Shown piece after piece: positions 13,892-23,521 of a stretch of 64,000 bases of DNA (position 1 is the stretch's first letter; each line of letters begins with the position of its first letter). The position numbers and the translations under genes are program-made. The notes beneath the pieces are model-generated. The model was not told the origin of the DNA, did not search any database, and saw only the letters and a program-made list of their open reading frames with translations. The stretch comes from Hyphomicrobium_A sp963812795. GTDB lineage: Bacteria > Pseudomonadota > Alphaproteobacteria > Rhizobiales > Hyphomicrobiaceae. The stretch is taken from the NCBI GenBank assembly GCA_963812795.1, contig CAWEWG010000013.1, forward strand, positions 1-64,000, given 5' to 3'.

Positions 13892-16181
13892 TCAGGCCTC
13901 GATGCCTTCGGATTTTGCAAAGCTATCAAGGCGTCCGCGAATGTCGGTGGTGCCTTTTTTCAACAGGTCATCCACAACTTTCGCCGCGCGGCTCGCATTG
14001 AGTGCAAGGATCATCGTCTTGACGGGGCCGATTGACGCGGGCGCCATCGACAGCGAACGGAAGCCGAGCGCGATCAGCGCCAGTGCCTCGAGCGGTCGTC
14101 CCGCCATCTCGCCACATAGGGTCAGGGGCACGTTGTGCTTCTCGGCTGCCTTGACCAAGCCCTTCAACGCGCGCAACGGCGCCGGCGAAAGCGCGTGATA
14201 GCGGCTGCCGACACGCGCATTCGTGCGGTCTGCGGCATACATGAATTGCAGAAGGTCGTTGCTGCCGACCGACACGAAGTCGACCCGCTTCATCAACGCG
14301 TCGAGCTCAAACAATAGGCACGGCACCTCGATCATGGCGCCGACGAGCATGCGCTCGGGAACCTCGTGCCCTCGCGCCAGCAAGAGGGCGCGCTCCTTCT
14401 TCACCAGAGCGTGCACCGCATCCATCTCCTCGGCGGCGGAGACCATGGGGATCATCATCCGCAGCTCTTGGCCCGCGGCCGCGCGCATCATGGCGCGCAC
14501 CTGCGTGCGCAACAGGGCCGGCCGGTCGAGGCCCATGCGCACGGCGCGCCAGCCCATGGCCGGATTTTCCTCCTTCGGCTGGCGCAAATAGTGCAGCACC
14601 TTGTCGCCGCCGATGTCGAGCGTGCGGAAGACAACCGGCTTGCCGTCGGCGCGGGCGACGATGGCCCGGTAGGAATCGGCCTGGCGGTCGACCTTCGGCA
14701 GGGTGTTCGACAGCATGAACAGCAGCTCGGTGCGGAACAGGCCCACACCGTCGGCGCCCGAGTTCGCGCAAGTGCGGCATGTCGACGAGCAAACCGGCAT
14801 TGATATGCAGGTCGATCTTCACGCCGTCCTTCGTCACCGCCGGGACGTCCTTCAGGGCGCGATACTGCCGCTGACGGCGGGCGAGGAAGCGCACCTTGTC
14901 GGAGTAGGCGGCGATCACGTCGGACGATGGCCGCAGATGAACCTCGCCCGTCATCGCGTCGACGATTGCGGCATCGCCAGCGTTGACGCGCTCGACGATC
15001 CCGGTTGCCTGGCCGATCGCGGCGATGCCCAGCGCCTTGGCGACAATGGCGACGTGGCTCTGCCCGCTGCCGTCCTCAACGATCAGTCCGCGAAGACGTT
15101 TGCGGTCATAGTCGAGCAGCTCCGCCGGCCCCATGGTGCGCGCGACGAGGATGGCGTCCGGCGGCAACGATGACGGTTCGTCGGCGCTGGTCACGCGTCC
15201 GGCAAGGATGCGCAGGAGGCGATCGGAGAGATCGTCGAGGTCGCGCTGGCGCTCGCGCCAATAGGCATCGTTCTGCCGCAGCATGCGGGCGCGCGTGCCA
15301 TTCTGCACGCGCTCCACGGCGGCCTCGGCCGTCAAGCCGCCCTCCACCGCCTCGCGCAGGCGCCGCACCCAGCCTTTGTCGTGGGCGAACATGCGATAGG
15401 CTTCGAGCACGTCGCGATGCTCGCCGGCGCCCGACAGATGCTCGTGATCGAACATCTCATCGAGCGAAGCGCGCAGGCTGGCCACCGCCGTCTCGAGCCG
15501 GATGAGCTCGGTCGCTGGATCCTCGGCCATCAAGTGCGTGACGACGATGCGCGGCTCATGCAGCACGATGTGGCCCAGCGCGATGCCTTCCGACATCTGC
15601 TCGCCCTGGATCACCACCGACAGCGACTTCTCGAGCTCGACGGCGGTGCCGGCTCCCGCCACGGCGCCCGACACGAGATGCTCGGCGACGACCATAGCCG
15701 TCGCCTGCAACACCTCGACGTCCTCGTCGGAGTATTCCTTCTGGGCGCGGTTCTGCACGACGAGGACGCCGAGCACCTGACCGGAACGCCCGATCGGCAC
15801 CGCCAGCAGCGAGTGGTAGATCTCCTCGCCGGTCTCCGGTCTGTACGAGAATGCAGGGTGGCTCGATGCCTCCGGCTCATTCACCGTGACATTCAGCTCG
15901 GCGCAGCGGCCGACGAGACCTTCACCGCGCTTCATGCGCACGGCATGCACGGCACCGGGGTTCAAACCTTCGCTGGCGAACAGCTCGAGAGAGCCATCCT
16001 GCCGCTTGAGGTAAATCGAGCAGACCTCGGTCACCATCACGCCGGCGATCTGCTTGACGATCTTGTCGAGACGCTCCTGGCCGTCGCCGAGTTCGGACAT
16101 GATCTCGCGCAGACGCCGCATGATCACACGCAGCGCCGGCTCGGATGTCATCACTCGTGGCTCGTCGCCTCGCCTCTGCAT
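13892..16181 (-). pseudogene. ptsP: PTS enzyme I-Ntr (PtsP), with one +1 frameshift
   Basis: PtsP is the phosphoenolpyruvate-dependent enzyme I of the nitrogen-type PTS; it passes phosphate to NPr and EIIA-Ntr. The first part (14770-16181) has the N-terminal GAF domain (about 15-165), the enzyme I N-domain with the active-site histidine in GSGQSHVAIVAKALG, and the start of the PEP-binding barrel. The second frame (13892-14757) gives GADGVGLFRTELLFM and the rest of the TIM-barrel, including IPMVSAAEEM and the C-terminal GEMAGRPLEAL motif. Removing one C from CCC at 14757-14759 joins LRELG to ADGVGLFRTE, the exact family sequence. A sequencing error is more likely than a dead gene. The start (16181, or ATG at 16151) is uncertain; neither has a good ribosome site. 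Confidence 0.88.
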
Positions 16182-16252
16182 AGGTCGTGCCGCCAGGGTG
16201 GACCCGCCAACATTAGCGGGGCTCAGTGCTCGACCGTCGCGCGTATCCGCGC

Positions 16253-17515
16253 TCAGTCTGCGTCGAGACCATAAATAGAGTGCAGCGTTCTTACGGCAAG
16301 TTCGGCATAAGCCGCATCGATCAGCACGCTGATTTTGATCTCGGAAGTCGTAATGGCCAGAATATTGATGCCCTTGCTGGATAGGGCCTTGAACATCATG
16401 GCGGCAACACCGGCGTGGCTGCGCATGCCGATGCCGATGACGGAAATCTTCGCGACGTCGGCCGAGCTTTGGACCTCGAACTCGCCGATGTCCTTCTTGG
16501 CGCCCTTGAGCGCCTCGAGGGTGCGCGGCAGCTCGGTCGCCTGCACGGTGAAGGTCATGTCGGTGTGCTTGCCGTCCGGTGTGACGCTCTGCACGATCAT
16601 GTCGACATTGATGTTGGCGTCAGAGAGCGGACCGAAGATGCGGGCGGCGACGCCCGGCTTGTCCTCGACCTTGATGAGCGTCACTTTCGCCTCGTCCTTG
16701 ACGTAGGCAATGCCGCTGACGACCTGACTTTCCACGATCTCATCCTCATCGCAAACGATAGTGCCGATATCTTCCAGCCGATCCAGCCGCACGGGCGACA
16801 TTGCCTCGGGCACGACAAAGCTCGACAGCACACGAACCCGCATCCGGTTGACCATGGCGAGCTCGACGGAACGCGTCTGCAGCACCTTGGAACCCAGAGA
16901 TGCCATTTCCAGCATCTCTTCGTACGAGACCTTCGGGAGCCGCCGCGCCTTCGGCACGATGCGAGGATCGGTGGTGTAGACACCATCGACGTCGGTATAG
17001 ATGTCGCATACATCGGCGCCGAGTGCGACGGCCATGGCAACGGCACTCGTATCGGAGCCGCCGCGTCCCAATGTTGCGATGCGGCGACGCTCGGGCTCGA
17101 TGCCCTGGAAGCCGGTGACCACCGCAACCTCGCCATCCTCGAAGCGACGCCGCAACTCCGCGCCCTCGATGCCGGTGATGCGCGCCGAGCCGTGCGCGGC
17201 GGTCGTGGTGACGGGAATCTGCCAGCCCTGCCAGGAGCGGGCCTGCAGGCCCATCGACTGCAGAACGATGGCGAGAAGACCCGCCGTCACCTGCTCGCCG
17301 GTGGCGACCACGGCATCGTACTCGCGCGCGTCATGCAGCACGGAAGCTTCGCGCACCCAGGAGACGAGTTGGTTGGTCACGCCCGACATGGCCGAGACCA
17401 CGACGGCGACCTTGTTGCCGGCATCCACCTCGCGCTTGACGTGGCGTGCCACGTTGCGGATGCGCTCGACGCTGGCGACGGACGTGCCGCCGAACTTCAT
17501 CACAACAACAGCCAT
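16253..17515 (-). CDS. lysC: Aspartate kinase
   Basis: The enzyme phosphorylates aspartate, the first step toward lysine, threonine, methionine and diaminopimelate. The 420-residue protein begins MAVVVMKFGGTSVASVERI with the KFGGTS substrate site, has the kinase domain to about residue 260 and two C-terminal ACT domains (VTLIKVEDKPGVAARIFG and ISVIGIGMRSHAGVAAMMF) that mediate feedback inhibition. The open frame runs to 17605, but the ATG at 17515, preceded by GGGAAA, matches the family start. It is upstream of ptsP on the same strand and diverges from ubiG, a common alphaproteobacterial order. Confidence 0.97.
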   Translation of the reverse strand: MAVVVMKFGGTSVASVERIRNVARHVKREVDAGNKVAVVVSAMSGVTNQLVSWVREASVLHDAREYDAVVATGEQVTAGLLAIVLQSMGLQARSWQGWQIPVTTTAAHGSARITGIEGAELRRRFEDGEVAVVTGFQGIEPERRRIATLGRGGSDTSAVAMAVALGADVCDIYTDVDGVYTTDPRIVPKARRLPKVSYEEMLEMASLGSKVLQTRSVELAMVNRMRVRVLSSFVVPEAMSPVRLDRLEDIGTIVCDEDEIVESQVVSGIAYVKDEAKVTLIKVEDKPGVAARIFGPLSDANINVDMIVQSVTPDGKHTDMTFTVQATELPRTLEALKGAKKDIGEFEVQSSADVAKISVIGIGMRSHAGVAAMMFKALSSKGINILAITTSEIKISVLIDAAYAELAVRTLHSIYGLDAD

Positions 17516-17720
17516 CGCGTTTCCCGCCGTGCGGTTTCGCTCAAATGCTTGGATTTGCCCTCGCGGTGCGGCCGGCGCGCGAGCGCGGCCGTCCAAACGG
17601 CGCAAACAGCCTGGGGCGATCAGGAATCCCGTTTACGCGGGGTTCTTTAACGGCATCCCACCCATCCGGCAATATCCCACGCCTTGACATTCGGTTTCTC
17701 ACCCGCCCGTATCGGCGGGC

Positions 17721-18491
17721 ATGCAAAACGCCCCGCACGAGACCAGCGGCCAAAGGGCTTCGGCCAACCTCGACCCCGCCGAGGTGGATCGCTTCGAGCG
17801 GCTGGCAGGCGAGTGGTGGGACCCCAACGGCAAGCTGCGCCCGCTGCACCAGCAGGGCCCCGCCCGCCTCGGCTTCGTCCGCGAGGCGCTCGTGCGCCAT
17901 TTCGACCGGCCATCAAAGGAGCTGAAACCGCTGCGTGGGCTGTCGATCCTCGACGTCGGGTGCGGGGGTGGGCTGGTCTCCGAACCGCTGGCGCGCCTCG
18001 GAGCGAACGTCACCGGGATCGATCCGACTGTCGATTCGATCGCCGTGGCCCGCCGGCACGCCGAGGCTCAGGGCCTCGCCATCGCCTATCGCAGCGCATC
18101 GGTCGAGGAGCTGCAGGCGGCGGGTGAGACCTTCGATGCCGCGGTGTGCATGGAGGTGATCGAGCACGTGCCCGACCCCGCGGCATTCGTGCGCAGCCTG
18201 GGGGCGCTCGTGCGCCCCGGCGGCTCGCTCATCGTCTCGACCCTCAACCGGACCTGGAAGTCGTACGCGCTGGCCATCATCGGGGCCGAATACGTGCTCG
18301 GATGGCTGCCCCGCGGTACGCACGACTGGAACCGGTTCGTCACCACCGAGGAGCTCGGCCGCTACCTCGGAGATGCGGGGTTCGCCCTGCCGGAGCTGTC
18401 CGGCATTGTCTATGATGTGATGCATGACGCCTGGCGCCTCAGCGCCGACACCGACGTCAACTACATCGCCGCCGCGCGCCGCGCCGGCTGA
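17721..18491 (+). CDS. ubiG: Ubiquinone O-methyltransferase UbiG
   Basis: UbiG makes both O-methylations of the ubiquinone ring, using S-adenosylmethionine. The 256-residue protein shows the N-terminal FERLAGEWWDPNGKLRPLHQ motif, the SAM site LDVGCGGGLVSEPLARLGA, and the later MEVIEHVPDPAAFVRSLGALVRPGG stretch, all diagnostic. The MHDAWRLSADTDVNYIAAA C-terminus is the usual one. It is divergent from lysC with about 205 bases between the two starts. It is a single-gene unit; a general-stress promoter for the next gene begins 29 bases after its stop. Confidence 0.96.
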   Translation: MQNAPHETSGQRASANLDPAEVDRFERLAGEWWDPNGKLRPLHQQGPARLGFVREALVRHFDRPSKELKPLRGLSILDVGCGGGLVSEPLARLGANVTGIDPTVDSIAVARRHAEAQGLAIAYRSASVEELQAAGETFDAAVCMEVIEHVPDPAAFVRSLGALVRPGGSLIVSTLNRTWKSYALAIIGAEYVLGWLPRGTHDWNRFVTTEELGRYLGDAGFALPELSGIVYDVMHDAWRLSADTDVNYIAAARRAG

Positions 18492-18519
18492 GCAGCCCCG
18501 AGTTGCAGTGGTCTCCTGA

Positions 18520-18545
18520 GGAACTGTTCGAGAACAGGCGGCGTT
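18520..18545 (+). promoter_or_regulatory. EcfG-type general stress promoter for the lipoprotein gene
   Basis: GGAAC (18520-18524) and CGTT (18542-18545) are separated by 17 bases, matching the consensus of EcfG, the alphaproteobacterial general stress sigma factor. The site lies about 30 bases before the ATG at 18576, as expected for a promoter of that gene. Confidence 0.6.
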
Positions 18546-18575
18546 TCAATATGAAACGATCCTATTGGATCTTTC

Positions 18576-18875
18576 ATGAGAGCCGCGATGACCACCGATA
18601 TTGCTTTTAGCCGATATTCTTCGAAGGCCGCAGCGCTGGCGGCGCTTTTTGCTGCGCTGGCTCTCGGCGGTTGCCAGTCGCCCATGTATTCGGGAACCCC
18701 GGACGACATGAGCTACAGCTACTCCGTGGCCCCGCCCGCCGATCCATCGTACGTCGGCCGCAGCCAAGCGGCGGATGACGCCCAGCCGGCCGATCAGGCT
18801 TGGACGGCGGAGCAACAGTACGAGTATCGCGGTGGCCGCGACCCCTCGACCGGCCGCGCCAATACGCAGCTGTAA
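18576..18875 (+). CDS. Small predicted lipoprotein
   Basis: This 99-residue protein has a signal peptide with a lipobox (LALGGC, cysteine at residue 33), so it should be exported and lipidated. The mature part is short, rich in Ser, Tyr, Pro, Ala and Asp, and has no recognisable domain; PSYVGRSQAADDAQPADQAW is its middle. ATG at 18588 (fifth codon, after GAGAG) is an alternative start. It is preceded by an EcfG-type promoter, which suggests induction by general stress, and converges with the hydrolase gene, leaving 15 bases between the stops. Function is unknown. Confidence 0.65.
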   Translation: MRAAMTTDIAFSRYSSKAAALAALFAALALGGCQSPMYSGTPDDMSYSYSVAPPADPSYVGRSQAADDAQPADQAWTAEQQYEYRGGRDPSTGRANTQL

Positions 18876-18890
18876 TTCGGCAGCGGCCCG

Positions 18891-19865
18891 TTACGGCCCT
18901 TGCGCGACAAGCGGCTCTTTGGAGTCGCCGAAGTGAGCGGCGAGGAAGTTGTCGAGCGCCTTGCCCCAAAGGCCCCACCCGGCGCGATCATCGACGATGT
19001 CGTGCCCGTCGTTCCCATAGGCGGGAAGCGGATCGAACTCGACCTGGCCGCCACCATCCTTCCAGGCCGCCGCCATCTTGGCGGCCAGCCCGGGACCGAA
19101 GTAGCTGTCGTTCTCGGAGTACAGCCACAGGGTCGGCGCGCGCGCCGTACGCGCAAAGTCGTGCGTGGCGCTGACCAGCTTGTCGACCCCGCACACCGAA
19201 TTCGAGCGTCCGAAGGCGTGGCCGCCGCGACCGCCGGCTATGTTGACCACGGCCGTCATGAGATCAGGCCGCTGCGAAGCCAGCGCCAGGGAGGCCCACC
19301 CGCCGGTCGAGACGCCGACGACGAGCACACGCGCCGGATCGACGAACGGCTGCTGTCGCATGAAGTCGACGGCGGCGCCGACATCCTGCGCGGCGATGAC
19401 GCCGGAGCGGAAATGATCGGGGTTGGCGCAATCGCCGACAGCCTCGACGAGCGTGCCGCCGGTGGCGCCATGTCCGCGTCGCTGCGGCAGCACCACGGTG
19501 AAGCCGCGATCGACGAACCAGCGCGACAGCCAGTAGTAGACCGGCATCGACACCGACATGCGGTTCGCTTCGGACGTACCATGATTGATGACGACGAGCG
19601 GATGACGCTCGGCGATGCCGCCGGCCGGGCGGAACACGGTGGCGCGCTGTGCGACCGAAGCATCGCCGCTCGGTATCAGCCAGAACTGCTCGCGCATGCG
19701 CTGGCCTTCCGGACCGAAGGCTCCGTAGATCGACGACTGCATCGACGGCATCGCCGCCGGATCGGCGCTGAGCTGTTGCGGTTGCGCGATCAGAAGGCCG
19801 AGCGCCAGCGCACCCGAGATGGCGCGCGCCAAGGCAATGCGCGCAGCGTGAAGCTTGCTGACCAA
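18891..19865 (-). CDS. Exported alpha/beta hydrolase
   Basis: This secreted or periplasmic alpha/beta-hydrolase has about 324 residues. After the signal peptide (about 25-35 residues, IALARAISGALALGLLIAQ) comes a hydrolase fold with HPLVVINHGTSEANR as oxyanion region, the nucleophile elbow VVGVSTGGWASLA (GxSxG), an acid near LYSENDSYF and a likely catalytic histidine in NDGHDIV. It resembles dienelactone hydrolase or dipeptidyl-peptidase-like families; the substrate is unknown. The frame opens at 19904 with GTG, but TTG at 19865 follows a strong GGGGAGGG and gives a better signal peptide, so I use it. It stands alone on the minus strand. Confidence 0.8.
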   Translation of the reverse strand: MVSKLHAARIALARAISGALALGLLIAQPQQLSADPAAMPSMQSSIYGAFGPEGQRMREQFWLIPSGDASVAQRATVFRPAGGIAERHPLVVINHGTSEANRMSVSMPVYYWLSRWFVDRGFTVVLPQRRGHGATGGTLVEAVGDCANPDHFRSGVIAAQDVGAAVDFMRQQPFVDPARVLVVGVSTGGWASLALASQRPDLMTAVVNIAGGRGGHAFGRSNSVCGVDKLVSATHDFARTARAPTLWLYSENDSYFGPGLAAKMAAAWKDGGGQVEFDPLPAYGNDGHDIVDDRAGWGLWGKALDNFLAAHFGDSKEPLVAQGP

Positions 19866-20149
19866 GAATTCCCTCCCCGTCTCGTCTGCCGCGCAACGCG
19901 TCACGCGTGCATCGCAGCAGAAGAATGACTATCTCGGAAAAATTATGGAGTCGCTAGTCCCGGGGAAGCGCAAAAAGCGACGGATTCTTATACCAATTTT
20001 GAATGTAACGGTATCGACGCATGCGGTGACCGAGTCAGCATCTCGTTTACGCCGCGACGAAGCGCTCCAGGGGCCGCTGTTGACAACATGTTGCCCCGTT
20101 CGCCATGTCATGCCCGTCGCGTCAGCAGCTACAATTCCGGGTACCGCGT

Positions 20150-21721
20150 ATGTCAGTTGTCAGCCGCCGACAAGTCCTCGCGTCTGGAGGTCCGTGGGCG
20201 CTGCTCACGCTGGTTGCCGGCGCCATCCCGGCGCGTGGCGCGCCGCCGCCGCCGCGCTTCGGTGAGCCGCGGCCATTCAGCTTCGACAGCTTGCGCGCGC
20301 GCGCCAAAGCGCTGGCGACCAAGCCGTACGTTGCGCCCCCGGCACCATCGCAGACCGTCGGCAAGGTCGATTTCGACGCCGTCCAGGCGATCAAGTTCCG
20401 CGCCGACCGGGCGCTATGGCCGACCGGCCCCGGTGCCTGCCCGGTACGACTGTTCCACGTCGATCGCTTCAATCCGTTAGGCGTGCGCATCAACGAGCTG
20501 TCAAACGGCCAGGCGCGCGAACTCCTCTATTCGCCCGACTGCTTCGACTACAAAAATGCGGCGCTCGCCGACACGCTGCCGCCCGACCTTGGGTTTTCCG
20601 GCTTTCGCGTCATGGACGGGCGCGGCAAGGAAACCGACTGGCTGGCCTTCCAGGGAGCGAGCTATTTCCGCACCTCCGGTGAGGACAACCAGTACGGCGC
20701 CTCGGCGCGCGGCATCGCCATCAACACCGCCATGCCCGAGCCGGAGGAGTTTCCGCGCTTCGTGGAGTTCTGGCTGGAAGAGCCGAGCGCGGATGCGGCG
20801 TCGATCACCATCTACGCGCTGCTCGACGGGCCAAGCATCTCCGGCGCCTACCGCTTCGAGGCGGTGAAGGGCCGCGGCGCCATCATCGATGTCAGCGCCG
20901 ATCTCTACGCACGCACCGATATCGAACGTGTCGGCGTCGCGCCGCTCACCAGCATGTTCTGGTATGGCGAGAACGACCGGCGCTATGCGACCGACTGGCG
21001 TCCCGAGATCCACGACAGCGACGGCCTCGCCATGTGGACCGGGGTCGGCGAGCACATTTGGCGGCCGCTCAACAATGGCCCGATGGTGCGCACCAACACA
21101 TTCTCCGATGCCTCGCCCAAGGGCTTCGGCCTGATGCAGCGCGATCGCGACTTTGCCGAATACCAAGACGACGGCGCCTTTTACGACAAGCGCCCAGGCA
21201 TCTGGGTCGAGCCGATCGGCGATTGGGGAGCGGGCGCCGTGCAGCTCGTCGAGATCCCGACGAGGGACGAGACGAACGACAACATCGTCGCCTATTGGGT
21301 GCCGAAGAAGCCGGTGCGTGCCGGCGACGAGCTTGCGTACGCCTATAAGCTCTATTGGCAGAATGACGAGCCGCATCCGCCGGTCAACATCGGGCGAGTG
21401 GTGTCGACGCATAGCGGTGCGGGCGGCGTTCCCGGCGTTCCCCATCCCAACGATGACGACAAGCGCAAGTTCGTCATCGATTTCGCCGGCGGTCCGCTGA
21501 CGAGCATGGAGCAGCGCTTCGACGTGACGCCGATGGTGTCGCATTCGCGCGGGCGCATCGACAACGCCTACGTCGTCAAGGTCGTCGGCACCGACCGCTG
21601 GCGTGCGTTGTTCGACTTGACGACCGAAGGCGATGGCCCGGTCGACCTCCGCTGCTACCTGCGCCTCGGAGACGAGACCCTCTCCGAGACGTGGATGTAC
21701 CAATGGAACCCGAAAGTGTGA
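20150..21721 (+). CDS. mdoG: Periplasmic glucan biosynthesis protein (OpgG/OpgD family)
   Basis: Proteins of this family act in the periplasm in making and branching osmoregulated periplasmic glucans. The 523-residue protein has a Tat-type signal (VVSRRQVLASGG), then the MdoG beta-sandwich with RFGEPRPFSFDSLRARAKALA near the start, LGFSGFRVMDGRG, FRTSGEDNQYGASARG, MFWYGENDR and LMQRDRDFAEYQDDGAFY, all typical. The Tat signal is like OpgD of E. coli. The open frame begins at 20105, but the ATG at 20150 gives the cleaner Tat signal. No glucosyltransferase gene (opgH) lies next to it. The symbol stands for the family; OpgG versus OpgD is not settled. Confidence 0.88.
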   Translation: MSVVSRRQVLASGGPWALLTLVAGAIPARGAPPPPRFGEPRPFSFDSLRARAKALATKPYVAPPAPSQTVGKVDFDAVQAIKFRADRALWPTGPGACPVRLFHVDRFNPLGVRINELSNGQARELLYSPDCFDYKNAALADTLPPDLGFSGFRVMDGRGKETDWLAFQGASYFRTSGEDNQYGASARGIAINTAMPEPEEFPRFVEFWLEEPSADAASITIYALLDGPSISGAYRFEAVKGRGAIIDVSADLYARTDIERVGVAPLTSMFWYGENDRRYATDWRPEIHDSDGLAMWTGVGEHIWRPLNNGPMVRTNTFSDASPKGFGLMQRDRDFAEYQDDGAFYDKRPGIWVEPIGDWGAGAVQLVEIPTRDETNDNIVAYWVPKKPVRAGDELAYAYKLYWQNDEPHPPVNIGRVVSTHSGAGGVPGVPHPNDDDKRKFVIDFAGGPLTSMEQRFDVTPMVSHSRGRIDNAYVVKVVGTDRWRALFDLTTEGDGPVDLRCYLRLGDETLSETWMYQWNPKV

Positions 21722-21722
21722 G

Positions 21723-22337
21723 CTAGGCCGCTCGATTCTGCGGGCGTAGCGCCAGCTCGATCGGGTTGACGCCGCCGTCCATGGACAGCGCACGCGCGCG
21801 TGCGGCGCGCACGGCCGCGTCGCGCTCGATCGAAGCGAGGATCGCCATGCTGGCGACGGGGCGGCTGGCCTCGATCGAGCGGACAAGTGCCAGGAGGCCG
21901 ATGAAGGTCAACACTCCGGAGGTAGCGAAGGCGTATTCCCATTGCCGTCGCGCGCTTTCGAAATCTGCCGGAAGTGTCGTCCAGCCGCCGGTCTCCACGT
22001 CGATGGGAAAGGCGACGACCCAGAACATGAGCTGCGCCAGGCAAGTTAGCACGAGCGCGGCGATCGACCAGCCGAGCGACGTGGAATTGCCGCGGACCAG
22101 ATAGGCATGGAAGCCAATGGCAGAAGCGGACAACAGCATTGCGCCAACAAACAGCGCCCAACCGTGATGCGCCGTCTGCAAGGTGACGTAGTCCACTTGC
22201 TTCAGTGACAGGTTGGCGGACATATCGAAGACGTGCGCACCGGCCGACATCAATGCCACGGCCGTCAGCGCGATGGCCGTCAATTGCACACTGTCGAGCA
22301 GATACCATTGGTATTGCTTGAGACGCGCACGCTGCAT
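21723..22337 (-). CDS. Four-helix integral membrane protein
   Basis: This 204-residue inner-membrane protein has four hydrophobic segments, about residues 14-34, 58-76, 86-110 and 134-152. The pattern with WTTLPADFESARRQWEYAFATSG before the last segment recalls DUF1772-type proteins, but the match is weak and I do not claim it. The C-terminus after the last helix is a mostly Ala/Arg-rich cytoplasmic tail. ATG at 22337 follows GGAGA. It converges with mdoG with one base between the coding regions. Function unknown. Confidence 0.7.
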   Translation of the reverse strand: MQRARLKQYQWYLLDSVQLTAIALTAVALMSAGAHVFDMSANLSLKQVDYVTLQTAHHGWALFVGAMLLSASAIGFHAYLVRGNSTSLGWSIAALVLTCLAQLMFWVVAFPIDVETGGWTTLPADFESARRQWEYAFATSGVLTFIGLLALVRSIEASRPVASMAILASIERDAAVRAARARALSMDGGVNPIELALRPQNRAA

Positions 22338-22531
22338 TATCGAATCTCCGTACCTTCGGCGTGAGACAACGCGGCCGTCCGGGTTCCCTCGATCTCGGCG
22401 CGGACCGCATGAAGGCGTCTCTTGCCGCCGTAACTCTGGTCGCGAGGGCTAAGTTCCTGCAAGGCACACCGCGCTCGGTGCCGTGCACGCGCCGCTCGAA
22501 GCTATGAAGAATTTTTCCGCTGGGCTCAGAT

Positions 22532-22557
22532 GGAACGGGGTGCACAATGTCGCCGTT
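22532..22557 (+). promoter_or_regulatory. EcfG-type general stress promoter
   Basis: GGAAC (22532-22536) and CGTT (22554-22557) with a 17-base spacer match the EcfG consensus. The site lies about 50 bases before the start of the small protein gene at 22608. Confidence 0.6.
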
Positions 22558-22607
22558 GATTCTGCCGGCCTGCGCCACGCGCCGGCGCTAGCTTCGAGAG
22601 GGTGGGC

Positions 22608-22829
22608 ATGCTCGATGGGTTTCACTGGACGCGGGTAGTCTCAAAGCAGCTGCGCTTCCTCTATGAAGAGATCACCACGCTGCCGCCGCCGCCGAAGATG
22701 AAAGAGATGGCCGAGGACATCGACCGCGGCCTCGCGGCAGCGTCCGGTGCGACCGCTTCCCAGCCATCCGGCGATATCCCGAATGCGGAGCCGGCTTATC
22801 CAAAAACATCCGCCATATCGAGCACTTAA
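22608..22829 (+). CDS. Small protein of unknown function
   Basis: This 73-residue soluble protein (MLDGFHWTRVVSKQLRFLYE) is likely helical in its first half, with a PPPPK turn, and disordered after residue 45. I recognise no domain. ATG at 22608 follows GAGAGG at a good distance, better than the GTG at 22602. An EcfG-type promoter lies upstream, which suggests a stress-induced product. It is followed after about 120 bases by a receiver gene with its own EcfG-type promoter. Confidence 0.55.
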   Translation: MLDGFHWTRVVSKQLRFLYEEITTLPPPPKMKEMAEDIDRGLAAASGATASQPSGDIPNAEPAYPKTSAISST

Positions 22830-22896
22830 CCCAATACCCGGATTCGCGTTCCCAAAGCGCCAGGGTGCGGCAATTGGCTTGGCGATGGTGCAGTGC

Positions 22897-22922
22897 GGAA
22901 CCAGCGCCGGCTCCTTAACGTT
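22897..22922 (+). promoter_or_regulatory. EcfG-type general stress promoter for the receiver gene
   Basis: GGAAC (22897-22901) and CGTT (22919-22922) with a 17-base spacer match the EcfG consensus. It lies about 30 bases before ATG 22952 and just ahead of the ribosome binding site GAAGGAG. Confidence 0.65.
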
Positions 22923-22951
22923 TGTTGCATGAACGTGAAGGAGTACTCGCG

Positions 22952-23347
22952 ATGAGCAAAGTCTTGATCTGTGAGGACGACGCTTTTCTTGCCGCCGATC
23001 TCTCGATGAGCGTCGGAAGCGCGGGGCATTCGGTGCAGGGCGTCTATGCCAACGCGCGCGACGCGCTTGCCGCAGCCAGCGATCAAACGCCCGACATCGC
23101 CATCATCGATCTGGAGCTCGCGGACGGTCACACCGGCAGCAGCATCGCACGGACGCTGCAGGCGATGGGCGTCAAGGTGATCGTCCTCTCAGGGCATCCC
23201 AACGTGGGCGCCGGATTGGGAACCGTGCCACATACCTATGTCGCCAAACCGGTCAGTCCGGAGATGGTCGACTTCCTGCTCAATCCGCCGCGCGCTGTGG
23301 GTTCCGATGCCGACAAGAGCTTCGACACCGCGCGCGCAGCCAACTGA
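22952..23347 (+). CDS. Single-domain response regulator
   Basis: This 131-residue protein is a CheY-type receiver with no output domain. The acidic pair is at residues 9-10 (CEDD), the phosphorylated aspartate is D53 (IIDLEL), and the conserved lysine is K99 (VAKPVS); a short tail follows. Such lone receivers act through protein contacts or in phosphorelays, as in the alphaproteobacterial general stress response. ATG at 22952 is preceded by GAAGGAG. Its own EcfG-type promoter, and a strong terminator after its stop, make it a single transcription unit. The partner kinase is not identifiable here. Confidence 0.88.
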   Translation: MSKVLICEDDAFLAADLSMSVGSAGHSVQGVYANARDALAAASDQTPDIAIIDLELADGHTGSSIARTLQAMGVKVIVLSGHPNVGAGLGTVPHTYVAKPVSPEMVDFLLNPPRAVGSDADKSFDTARAAN

Positions 23348-23378
23348 GCCCACTCAACACTGCTGCATGCAAAGTGAG

Positions 23379-23412
23379 ATGGCCCCACTCGTGAGAGTTG
23401 GGGCCATTTTGT
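23379..23412 (+). terminator. Rho-independent terminator after the receiver gene
   Basis: ATGGCCCCA (23379-23387) and CTC pair with GAG and TGGGGCCAT (ending 23407), with one bulged base and a four-base loop, followed by TTTTGTTT. The long stem and the T-rich tail on the plus strand make this a strong intrinsic terminator. Confidence 0.85.
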
Positions 23413-23465
23413 TTGTCAGCGAAGCGTCGGACGATTCTTACGCCGCGCATAAACCCCAAATGAGC

Positions 23466-23491
23466 GGAACCGCTCGCCTTACCCTAGCGTT
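23466..23491 (+). promoter_or_regulatory. EcfG-type general stress promoter for the DUF3309 gene
   Basis: GGAAC (23466-23470) and CGTT (23488-23491) with a 17-base spacer match the EcfG consensus. It lies about 30 bases before ATG 23522. Confidence 0.65.
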
Positions 23492-23521
23492 CGCTCAAAG
23501 AAAGAAAAAAGGGATCGGCAC

